Shown: positions 1 through 6,789 of the stretch, piece after piece
How positions within the stretch are numbered: position 1 is the first letter of the stretch
How the letters are laid out: each line of letters starts with the position of its first letter
Assembly (NCBI GenBank): GCA_946184195.1
Contig: CAMHEP010000046.1
Coordinates: 1-9,954, forward strand
Reading direction: 5' to 3'
Length of the DNA: 9,954 nucleotides
DNA from: an uncultured Bacteroidales bacterium
Lineage (GTDB): Bacteria; Bacteroidota; Bacteroidia; Bacteroidales; Paludibacteraceae
Position numbers and translations under genes: made by a program
The notes under the pieces: model-generated
What the model was told of the DNA's origin: nothing
Database searches by the model: none
Seen by the model: the letters and a program-made list of their open reading frames with translations, nothing else

Positions 1-11
1 ACTAAACAGCC

Positions 12-1529
12 TTAGAAACCTATACCCAATGATAAGGTAATACCATGTTGCAGATACAAGTTTTGGCTGGAGGTATTTTTATAGACCTCACGTCTCAGTT
101 GCGCGGAGGTTAAGAGGAAATTACAGTCGTAGTAAAGTCCCAAAATAAAATCACATGCAGAGCCCGGCATATGTACAGCCATACCGACACGTGTATCCGC
201 ATTGAGTCCGAATTTAATATCCGTTAAACCGTCAAACATAGGACCAACACCTACATTTTGGGTAACACGAGGCACTAAAAGATACTTCTTAATATTAATC
301 GGCAATTGTCCGCCGAGAACCACTCCTCCATTGAATCCCGCAGTTAGTTTGTATTCGGGTTCGGTCGATTCGCCCCAAATGTCCGCTTTTTTGCGGCATT
401 CGACGATAGGAACGCCGAGGGTAAAGCCGGTGATGATGTATCCTAGCCACGCATGCTCAAAAGTGATTGATACTCGTTGATTCACCCCCATAAAATTATC
501 GTATAACAATTGTACACTATTACGATTTTCCATATCGTTCTCGATATGAGGAGCCTGTATATCGAGTGATTTGGGTACTGAAGCGGAGCCACGCGACTTA
601 GTAGACTTATGCTGACTATGCTGCAGGTTTTCCGCATACGCCAGAGTTTTCTCCACCGGTTCCAACGGCATATTCCAATCCATATCATGGATAGCACGTT
701 GCATAGAATCGGGCAAATGGCGCATTATATAGGACCATTGTTCGCCGGAGGTACCTTGCAGATTCTCCAAAACATGCAGATTATTCGTTATCGGGTTATC
801 TAATGAGAGCAAGAAAGTATCAATATCCGCCGCAGGAATAGCAATAGCCACGCCGTCACGGTACGAGGCCTTCCATGTATTAATACCCACGATATGGTAT
901 TTCCCATTCTTTTTAATAAGGAGTGGTCCTCCTGAACTCCCCGGATCGATGGATGCAGTATGTTGAATAGCAACGGATTGTTCGCCCAAGTCGCTCATAT
1001 CTAACTGCGCATTGGACACCGTTCCTCGAGTGAGTTGCCACGAGGGTTTGTTACCTAATCCCGGAAAACCGGCAGCGGATATATCAACGCCCTCTTCCAA
1101 CAGAGTGTGGTCAATAGCTAAAGGTATCTGTGAACAGGACTCAGGCAACTCAATCACTGCCAGGTCATTCTCGACGCTATGAGCGACTACTGCACAATGG
1201 TCATAGCGTATATTCTGCTTATTAAGTTGGAAGATTACATTTGCCGTTTGTGCATAACCGGTTACATGGCGATTGGTCAAAACGAGCTTGCGACCGTTAT
1301 AATTGATGAGTACGCCCGAACCGAAGATATCACCACTTTTATACATGCTCAGCACTCTGGACATAGAACGCATGCCAAGACGAGCTGCATGCAGAGAGAA
1401 GTCGGACATCTGGGTCTTCTCGCCATCAGTATATTCGGGATAAACGACACACACACTTTGGCGTAGTCCCTGCGCCGACACATGGAGGCATAGGAACGCA
1501 ACAATAAGAATAAAAAAGTACTTTTTCAT
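12..1529 (-). CDS. Secreted trypsin-like serine protease with C-terminal beta-barrel-like domain
   Basis: The 505-residue product starts with a signal peptide (MKKYFFILIVAFLCLHVSAQ, cleavage near residue 20). A chymotrypsin-fold S1 domain follows at about 65-240. Its triad is visible: H88 in LTNRHV, D122 in ENDLAVIEL and S199 in DPGSSGGPLL, with a substrate-pocket strand at HIVGINTW (212-219). Residues 245-335 are a polar, low-complexity linker. From about 350 to the end the chain alternates hydrophobic and polar residues with many glycines and ends in GIGF. A terminal aromatic after alternating strands is typical of outer-membrane beta-barrels, so I infer an outer-membrane-anchored protease. 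The protease call is firm from the triad. The barrel is inference and could instead be a soluble beta-sandwich. The substrate is unknown. The ATG at 1529 lies 27 bases after the stop of the upstream secreted-protein gene, which suggests co-transcription. Confidence 0.85.
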   Translation of the reverse strand: MKKYFFILIVAFLCLHVSAQGLRQSVCVVYPEYTDGEKTQMSDFSLHAARLGMRSMSRVLSMYKSGDIFGSGVLINYNGRKLVLTNRHVTGYAQTANVIFQLNKQNIRYDHCAVVAHSVENDLAVIELPESCSQIPLAIDHTLLEEGVDISAAGFPGLGNKPSWQLTRGTVSNAQLDMSDLGEQSVAIQHTASIDPGSSGGPLLIKKNGKYHIVGINTWKASYRDGVAIAIPAADIDTFLLSLDNPITNNLHVLENLQGTSGEQWSYIMRHLPDSMQRAIHDMDWNMPLEPVEKTLAYAENLQHSQHKSTKSRGSASVPKSLDIQAPHIENDMENRNSVQLLYDNFMGVNQRVSITFEHAWLGYIITGFTLGVPIVECRKKADIWGESTEPEYKLTAGFNGGVVLGGQLPINIKKYLLVPRVTQNVGVGPMFDGLTDIKFGLNADTRVGMAVHMPGSACDFILGLYYDCNFLLTSAQLRREVYKNTSSQNLYLQHGITLSLGIGF

Positions 1530-1556
1530 ATCACATAAGGATTATTTATTCATCGT

Positions 1557-2306
1557 CTATTCGTCATCCCCCACTACGCCGTTCTCAGCAGCCTCGATGG
1601 TAGCTTGGGTAGGCCGTGTATTGTCCTTCTTCTCGTCTTTGTCAGAAACTAATCCAACCGCCATTTCATCCAGAATATACTGTATATCCGAACCTTTCAG
1701 TTGTTTAGATTTAATCGCATTCGCTACATCCGGCTTGTCCTTAAAATACTCACAAGTCTTTTTGGGAGACATAATTGCTCCATCCGCCATCAAGGGTTTA
1801 GCATATTTTTCGCCGGTACAAGATAGATAAGTAATTAATGGATTACGAAAGTTATTGGTCGACTCTACATAACCGATGAGAATACCTTTCTTCTTGTTTA
1901 TCTCGTAGAAACTATAGACGGACACGGTCATACCCCATGCGCTGGCCGCAGTACGAATGCCCCACATATCATAGACCAATTTTTTAGAAGCCTTAACCTG
2001 TATATGATGCAGGGCGAATATACTATCAGGTTGCTGTTGAGACCAAATCAGCATATGATGCAAATCTGCCGATGGAACCTTAACTTTGTCCTTCTTCTTT
2101 TCATCATTACTTACGGTAATATTCTTGTCCCCTCCCTTGGGTAATTCCACCCATCTAAATTCCTCACTATGTCCGTCGTTATAATACAAAATACCGGGAT
2201 AATAATGTTTCACCATCTTGGAGAACTGCGGGAACAAAGATTGTGCATTAAGCGGTAACGGCAAGCAAAAGCAAAGAGCCATTACCCAAAAGAAAACTTT
2301 TTTCAT
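1557..2306 (-). CDS. Secreted protein of unknown function
   Basis: I do not recognise the family. Starting from the ATG at 2306 the product has 249 residues and opens with a clear signal peptide (MKKVFFWVMALCFCLPLPLNAQS, cut after NAQ). A GTG nine bases upstream (2315) could add three residues, but the ATG puts the lysines directly before the hydrophobic core as expected. The mature part contains YYPGILYYNDG, like the strand-turn starts of many secreted Bacteroidetes beta proteins. It also has a lysine-rich stretch (EKKKDKVKV), a mid region with many aromatics around VYDMWGIRTA, and an acidic tail ending GDDE. There is no lipobox, catalytic motif or further membrane span. It is the first gene behind the leftward promoter at 2384-2415 and sits 27 bases before the secreted protease. 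A role as partner, substrate or chaperone of that protease is plausible but unproven. Confidence 0.75.
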   Translation of the reverse strand: MKKVFFWVMALCFCLPLPLNAQSLFPQFSKMVKHYYPGILYYNDGHSEEFRWVELPKGGDKNITVSNDEKKKDKVKVPSADLHHMLIWSQQQPDSIFALHHIQVKASKKLVYDMWGIRTAASAWGMTVSVYSFYEINKKKGILIGYVESTNNFRNPLITYLSCTGEKYAKPLMADGAIMSPKKTCEYFKDKPDVANAIKSKQLKGSDIQYILDEMAVGLVSDKDEKKDNTRPTQATIEAAENGVVGDDE

Positions 2307-2322
2307 AAAAAACACGAATTTA

Positions 2323-2354
2323 TTTGGTTAAATAATATATTTTACGTACTTTTG
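2323..2354 (+). promoter_or_regulatory. Rightward Bacteroidetes-type promoter
   Basis: TTTG at 2323-2326 is followed, after exactly 20 bases, by TACTTTTG at 2347-2354. Both match the Bacteroidetes -33/-7 consensus (TTTG, 19-21 bases, TAnnTTTG). Transcription should start near 2360 and drive the TPR/HTH regulator gene at 2487. This leaves an A+T-rich leader of about 125 bases, long enough for post-transcriptional control, although I see no recognisable riboswitch in it. Confidence 0.65.
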
Positions 2355-2383
2355 CAGTCGTATCAACATCTTAATATGCGATG

Positions 2384-2415
2384 CAAAGGTACGATAAAAA
2401 TTCGAATTACACAAG
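2384..2415 (-). promoter_or_regulatory. Leftward Bacteroidetes-type promoter
   Basis: Read on the minus strand, TACCTTTG (2391 down to 2384) fits the Bacteroidetes -7 box TAnnTTTG exactly. Twenty bases upstream lies CTTG (2415-2412), one mismatch from the -33 box TTTG. The predicted start is near 2378, giving a leader of about 70 bases before the secreted-protein ATG at 2306. It faces and partly overlaps the rightward promoter. Confidence 0.6.
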
Positions 2416-2486
2416 AAAAAAAACTTGTACAACCCAATTTTACGAGGAGGTAAAGTCCGCTCATATACAATTACTTAGAAAATAAA

Positions 2487-4130
2487 ATGAAAATTCATAC
2501 TTATACAGTCCATAATTACCCGCCCATCGGATGGATGATGGGGATAATTAGTACGGTGCTGATGGCATGTAGCGAGCACACACCGTATAGCCGCGATTTA
2601 GACAGGGCTGATTCGCTACTATGGTGCATGCCCGATGCAAGCCTCAGACTGCTTGATCAGTTAGACACCGCCGAGATGGGTGAAGATGGGTATATGCGAT
2701 GGGCCTTACTCCATGAACACGCACGATTGAAATCACGCCAAACGGTTAATCCCGATAGTATATTACCCGCTATCATTGACTACTACGAAAGCCGCATAGG
2801 TAGTAACGACGCCATAGGAGAGGCACTATATATACGTGCCGCAGCATGGATTATGCGAGGAAATCATTTAGCCGCCATAAGCGATTTGCAGCATGCCGCC
2901 GCCCTTCTTGCTCATTGTCCGAATTGGGAATTACGAGCTATTGTATACCATAAGTTGGGTGAAGTTGCTGAAGCAAACCGACTCTACGAACAAGCGGTCC
3001 AATATTATCACGTCGGCTATGACATCCTTTCAGCGACTGAACGTAGTCAATACACGTATTATTTCCTACGAGACATAGCCCGTATGTACAGTGCCCTATC
3101 GGATAGTATACATGCAGCTCCCTACTATCAAAGTGCGGAGCAAATAGCCATGACAAGTACAGATAGCACCTTAATAGCCGATATACACTACTATCAACTA
3201 TTTGACGGTTGGGTGAGGGAACAATCGGTTATAGCCAAAAATGACTCTCTACTTAGTCTGGAGCGCTATCGCTTACACCATCTGGGGCATAGTGAGTCTG
3301 CATATACCTTAGCCTCGGTATATCTATATGAGCATGAATATGATTCATTCCAATACTACATGCACCTATGGTCTGCCGATACCGTTGGCAATGTTAATGC
3401 CAGGCATAACTACAAAGAGTTGGAAGCACAATATCTATACGAGACCCAAGACTATCGACAGGCTTATCTACAGATGAAACAGCTACATAATGAACAAGAG
3501 GAGTCCTGGCACCAACGTCAGTTAATGGAGAACTATCGCCTTGCCCATGAACAGCAGCTTATGCATGCCCGACAACAAAACCTACAACTCAAGATAGAGC
3601 GGCAGCATATCCTACTCATGATGTATGTGATTATATCGTTAGTGCTAACGGGCATAGCCGTGGTTATCGGGTACTATATCCATCTCAGGCAGGAACGCAC
3701 ACAACTACTCATAGCCAATCAACAAAAAGAAGAATTTCTGGTGCGCCAACTTAACTACCGTCTATCAACCACGCAAGCGATGCGTGAAGCGGGACTGCGT
3801 GGCGAGCAGGTAGACGCCCAAATACCCGTATGGCTCAATGATACCCGTCAGCAATGGCTATTTACCACACCTAACAATTGGCATCATTTTCAGGAGGAAT
3901 TTGACGCTATACACCATCATCTGTTGCAACGTTTACACGAGGAGCATCCACGTTTAACCGATTCAGATTTACAATATATCGCGCTATCGCACTTAGGATT
4001 TAAGACAAAGGATATCAGTATACTGCTGGATGTCACCCCTGCCACACTATGGACTCGGCGACAACGTATCCGTGAACACATCCAAGAAGACATCAAAGAT
4101 TTAGATCAATGGATTCAATCGTTAGGATAG
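2487..4130 (+). CDS. Membrane-spanning TPR regulator with C-terminal LuxR-like HTH
   Basis: The 547-residue protein has a layout seen in Bacteroidales one-component regulators. The N-terminus has a hydrophobic segment (14-27) ending in LMAC, a possible lipobox with C28. Residues about 110-330 are helical and TPR-like (for example YHKLGEVAEANRLYEQAVQYY). A Gln/Glu-rich coiled coil follows at 330-372. One strong membrane span lies at 375-398, then a second short coil at 400-425. The C-terminus (486-532) carries a LuxR/sigma-region-4-like helix-turn-helix: LTDSDLQYIAL, then GFKTKDISILLDVTPATL and RRQRIREHI. I infer periplasmic sensing by the TPRs and cytoplasmic DNA binding. The ligand and targets are unknown. 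The ATG has an A+T-rich leader without a Shine-Dalgarno, as usual in this phylum. The small downstream gene overlaps its last 22 bases, and the divergent secreted-protein/protease pair is a candidate target. Confidence 0.8.
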   Translation: MKIHTYTVHNYPPIGWMMGIISTVLMACSEHTPYSRDLDRADSLLWCMPDASLRLLDQLDTAEMGEDGYMRWALLHEHARLKSRQTVNPDSILPAIIDYYESRIGSNDAIGEALYIRAAAWIMRGNHLAAISDLQHAAALLAHCPNWELRAIVYHKLGEVAEANRLYEQAVQYYHVGYDILSATERSQYTYYFLRDIARMYSALSDSIHAAPYYQSAEQIAMTSTDSTLIADIHYYQLFDGWVREQSVIAKNDSLLSLERYRLHHLGHSESAYTLASVYLYEHEYDSFQYYMHLWSADTVGNVNARHNYKELEAQYLYETQDYRQAYLQMKQLHNEQEESWHQRQLMENYRLAHEQQLMHARQQNLQLKIERQHILLMMYVIISLVLTGIAVVIGYYIHLRQERTQLLIANQQKEEFLVRQLNYRLSTTQAMREAGLRGEQVDAQIPVWLNDTRQQWLFTTPNNWHHFQEEFDAIHHHLLQRLHEEHPRLTDSDLQYIALSHLGFKTKDISILLDVTPATLWTRRQRIREHIQEDIKDLDQWIQSLG

Positions 4131-4375
4131 GAAAAATCTTGTTAGTGGTGGCATCACTATCGGTTATGTCAACCGGTCTGTATTGCCATAGCAAGAATGA
4201 AGTAGTAGCGGACAGTGTGTCGCGCGCAGAGACGGATAGTCTCGAATACGTATTAGCCGATAGTATAGCCGGTCCGGCTATTGAGTTGCCCCCCGCCACG
4301 CAACACGATGTACATGTCGTTCGTCAAGGTGCTCCCTTACATCCCCTAAACGGATGGCAGCAGAAGATTAACTAA
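4109..4375 (+). CDS. Small exported or membrane-anchored protein
   Basis: This gene encodes 88 residues of unknown function. Residues 8-25 form a hydrophobic segment after MDSIVRIGK, which fits a signal peptide or anchor. C26 sits in GLYC, a poor lipobox because Tyr precedes the Cys. The remainder is polar, with a loosely repeated ADS motif (VADSVSRAETDSLEYVLADS) and a proline-containing tail ending WQQKIN. The ATG lies inside the last codons of the TPR/HTH gene in another frame, giving a 22-base overlap. Such overlaps usually mean translational coupling and fixed stoichiometry. The overlap, the signal-like N-terminus and the absence of a better gene here argue that it is real. I infer it may be a periplasmic accessory or inhibitor of the regulator, with no direct evidence. 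Confidence 0.6.
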   Translation: MDSIVRIGKILLVVASLSVMSTGLYCHSKNEVVADSVSRAETDSLEYVLADSIAGPAIELPPATQHDVHVVRQGAPLHPLNGWQQKIN

Positions 4376-4397
4376 ACTTTGACCTCTTCTTAAATGA

Positions 4398-4417
4398 ACG
4401 GTGCATGTACGGTGCAT
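4398..4417 (+). repeat. Short tandem repeat ACGGTGCAT x2
   Basis: ACGGTGCAT occurs at 4398-4406 and again at 4409-4417 with an 11-base period, about one helical turn, 23 bases past the stop of the small exported protein. The spacing would suit a protein-binding site, but two copies of nine bases could be chance. Confidence 0.35.
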
Positions 4418-4528
4418 CTTCTACGTCATAGTAGGGTTATAGTAGTAAATGTTTGGGGCTTTTATCACCACCTCTCCATACGCCATCATTCTTTTATTCC
4501 ACTTGTCGTCCCGTAAGGTCGTAGTCGG

Positions 4529-4548
4529 CATCATCACGGTGGATGATG
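4529..4548. other. Small hairpin in the convergent spacer
   Basis: CATCATC (4529-4535) and GATGATG (4542-4548) form a perfect 7-bp stem around a 6-base loop, between the ends of two convergent transcription units. No T-tract follows on either strand, so it is not a standard intrinsic terminator. The rest of the 194-base spacer (4376-4569) holds only the short direct repeat and a palindrome, ACCATGGT, at 4554-4561. Confidence 0.35.
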
Positions 4549-4569
4549 ACCTGACCATGGTGGAGAGTA

Positions 4570-5076
4570 TTAGTCGACTTTTATCGGTGTATTCGTTGAC
4601 GAGTTATTAGAACTGCTGCCTGTCACTTCGCAGGAACGTACATCGCCGTACACAATAGTTCCGTCCTCGTAGAGCATATACGCAAGAATCCTATACGTAC
4701 CGGGAATAAGACCGGATATTTTACCGCTTATACTACCGGCTCCCGTTCCATCCATACGCCAATCTAAGTTATCATATAGTATCCGACCATTGGAATAGAT
4801 AGGCAGACGTGCATCCTCGATAGTCGGTACGCCACTCGTGCCACTCTTATAGCAGAATCCGGCTACAATAGGTTGATCGGGAGAATAGAAAGATAAAGAA
4901 GCATAGAGTGCCTTATCGCCGGCGGAACGCAGTTCGTTAAACTTTATCCACGAACCATCATTACGCGTGGATACAGGAGCTTGGTCGTCGGAAGAGGGGT
5001 CATTCTTACTCTTGCAGGAAGTGATAACAGCCACTACAAAAAGGGTAGAGAGCAGATAGAAAAAACTTTTTTTCAT
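4570..5076 (-). CDS. Lipoprotein with single fibronectin-III-like domain
   Basis: The 168-residue product starts with a lipoprotein signal: MKKS, a hydrophobic core, then ITSC with C21 as the expected lipidated cysteine. The following residues, KSKNDPSSDDQ, form a polar tether; the acidic DD further on may act as an export signal. Residues about 42-152 look like one beta-sandwich. The C-terminal part (SGLIPGTYRILAYMLYEDGT, then VYGDVRSCEV) follows the pattern of Bacteroidetes fibronectin type III repeats: a conserved Leu-x-Pro-Gly-Thr turn, a Tyr and a closing strand. The last 15 residues are Ser/Asn-rich. It has no catalytic motif, so adhesion or scaffolding is the likely role. It lies 63 bases downstream of the EptA-like gene on the same strand. 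I see no good -7 box in that gap, so read-through from the operon is possible. Confidence 0.75.
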   Translation of the reverse strand: MKKSFFYLLSTLFVVAVITSCKSKNDPSSDDQAPVSTRNDGSWIKFNELRSAGDKALYASLSFYSPDQPIVAGFCYKSGTSGVPTIEDARLPIYSNGRILYDNLDWRMDGTGAGSISGKISGLIPGTYRILAYMLYEDGTIVYGDVRSCEVTGSSSNNSSTNTPIKVD

Positions 5077-5139
5077 AATTGTACGTTTGGGGGTTAATAT
5101 AATAGGTTACCGTTAAAGTAGTTTCATTCACACTCACTA

Positions 5140-6780
5140 TTACAAGGGCATTTCCGGCTCGGTGGGTAGGACAAAAGGACATAGGTTGGCGTCCAGTCCG
5201 TAGAGGGTATCGCGCGAGAGAAGCTCTTCACGTAGCAAGCTACGTTGCACATCATAGACCGGCATATCTTCCGTCAGTTCACCCAAGTCCAAGAATGTGT
5301 GGTAGAGGTTCATTGTGGTGAATTTCTTTGTGCGGTTCGTACGCAGGTTAGCCCACTCTTCGGGATGCTCTTCACGCCATTCCCGTGATGCCCAAATAAA
5401 GAGCGGCACATGGTATTCATAATACGAACCGGTGTAAGTACCGTGAAGGAACATACCCCGTTCGTCATCCAGAAGGTTCTCACCATGGTCGCCCACATAG
5501 ACCAGCACCGCAGGACGATTGGTTGCCTCCAGTTCGCGTAGCACACGCTCGATGAAGTAGTCTGTAAAGGTGATGGCATTGTCATAGGAGTTGACGAGTA
5601 CCGTCTTATGGTCGGCGTGCATACCCTCTTGGTCCGGCTCATAGTGCCTAAACTCATCGGGATAACGGGCAGAATACTTATAATGACAACCCAACGAATG
5701 CAGCACAATAAAACGATGGTCTGCCGTATCCGAGAGTGCGTGACGCAGGGAGGGAAGGAGCACCGTATCCACAAAAGTCGAGTGGGTGCGGTCATCGTGT
5801 ATATACTCCGTGTAGTCACAACGCGAAGCAATATGGGTAAGCAATTTGTTCGTGAAGGACTGGTCGGCTATCCACGAAGTGGTATATCCTCCTTCGTGAA
5901 ACACATCCACCAGCGAGGTCTGCGTAAGGTAGTCAGACTTCGTCGTAGGTGTGGCAGCAGAGAGCATAAAGGGCACACTCACAGTGGTGAGGTTAGCTAC
6001 CGAGTAACAACTGTCAAAACTGAACAACTCACCCATGCTGTCACGCCGACATAGGTAGGGCGAGGTAGGACGTTCATAGCCGTTCACCTGCCAATGGTCG
6101 TAGCGCGAGGTCTCACCTACCAGGAAAACCACAGTGATAGGGTCAGCCGCTGTAGGAGTCACTCCGAAATGGTAACTCTGCAGAGCTGTCTCTGAAGACG
6201 TGATCTTACTATCCAGTGATGCTATCTGCCATAGACGCAGACAGATATTCAACGGAGTGACTTTGAGGAAAGTGGGTCGTGTCTGCGGCACCACGGCATA
6301 GACAGCCAGCCAGGCGCACCACACCAACGCGAGGATAGTGCGCTTCCCTGCACTCCATGTACCATCCCATGTCTCGTCAAGATACTCGTTGCGGATAAAA
6401 CGCCCGGTAAGGTAGAAATACGCAGCCCATATCCCGAAGAAAACGGGTACTATGAACCAATAGGTAGATACCAGTTCAAGGAATTCTCCTTTCTCGCTGA
6501 TGAGAATAGTATAGACGAAGAGCATACTCGTCGTCGCCTTATCCACGACGAGATGCACTATCTCCACTGCCGCAAAGACAAACGATACCGATGCCACATA
6601 GAAGAAAGTGCGGCGTTTAAAAACCGTCAGACCCAAGACATAGAGGAGCATGGCACTGCATAGATAGGTCATGTGCTCATGGTAGCCCTTCAGGTCTATT
6701 GCCATCACCATCGCCATCAGCGTGGGCAACCATAGGAAGACACTCAACCCGATAAAAGCTATACGTTCGCTCCTCTTCAT
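5140..6780 (-). CDS. EptA-like phosphoethanolamine transferase (sulfatase fold)
   Basis: The 546-residue length and layout fit the EptA/MCR family, which moves phosphoethanolamine from phosphatidylethanolamine to lipid A or similar acceptors on the periplasmic face. Membrane spans lie near 8-28, 36-53, 58-80, 104-126 and 147-164, followed by a periplasmic alkaline-phosphatase-fold domain. The motifs seen are VGETSRYD (E223, metal) with NGYERPTSPYL, ANLTTVSVPFM (candidate nucleophile T265 or T266), VLHSLGCHYKYSARYP (H366), VGDHGEN (D431, H432, metal) and FLHGT (H446). From memory of EptA and MCR-1, the exact catalytic-threonine position seems to be N263 here, so the nucleophile assignment is uncertain. 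The gene starts 9 bases after the LD-carboxypeptidase gene. Because a serine palmitoyltransferase homologue heads the same operon, ceramide is a plausible acceptor. Lipid A is the conventional alternative. Confidence 0.85.
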   Translation of the reverse strand: MKRSERIAFIGLSVFLWLPTLMAMVMAIDLKGYHEHMTYLCSAMLLYVLGLTVFKRRTFFYVASVSFVFAAVEIVHLVVDKATTSMLFVYTILISEKGEFLELVSTYWFIVPVFFGIWAAYFYLTGRFIRNEYLDETWDGTWSAGKRTILALVWCAWLAVYAVVPQTRPTFLKVTPLNICLRLWQIASLDSKITSSETALQSYHFGVTPTAADPITVVFLVGETSRYDHWQVNGYERPTSPYLCRRDSMGELFSFDSCYSVANLTTVSVPFMLSAATPTTKSDYLTQTSLVDVFHEGGYTTSWIADQSFTNKLLTHIASRCDYTEYIHDDRTHSTFVDTVLLPSLRHALSDTADHRFIVLHSLGCHYKYSARYPDEFRHYEPDQEGMHADHKTVLVNSYDNAITFTDYFIERVLRELEATNRPAVLVYVGDHGENLLDDERGMFLHGTYTGSYYEYHVPLFIWASREWREEHPEEWANLRTNRTKKFTTMNLYHTFLDLGELTEDMPVYDVQRSLLREELLSRDTLYGLDANLCPFVLPTEPEMPL

Positions 6781-6789
6781 AGCACGTAT

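Noticed and set aside
1179..1466. A 95-codon plus-strand frame opposite the protease N-terminal half
   Set aside because: It overlaps the codons for the protease H88 and D122 motifs, has no promoter or signal, and looks like a chance frame.
2307..2315. GTG start at 2315 for the secreted-protein gene
   Set aside because: The ATG nine bases later gives a standard MKK signal-peptide start, and there is no ribosome-binding evidence for the GTG.
4449..4610. A 53-codon plus-strand frame containing VGIITVDDDLTMVESISRLL, reminiscent of a response-regulator start
   Set aside because: It runs into the lipoprotein gene on the other strand, is far too short for a receiver domain, lacks a promoter, and the resemblance is limited to the acidic triplet.
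5082..5089. TACGTTTG matching the plus-strand -7 box
   Set aside because: No TTTG lies about 20 bases upstream and no plus-strand gene follows; it points into the antisense of the EptA-like gene.
5608..6054. A 148-codon plus-strand frame inside the EptA-like gene
   Set aside because: It is antisense to the conserved catalytic core (GETSRYD through GCHYKYSARYP) and has no recognisable features.
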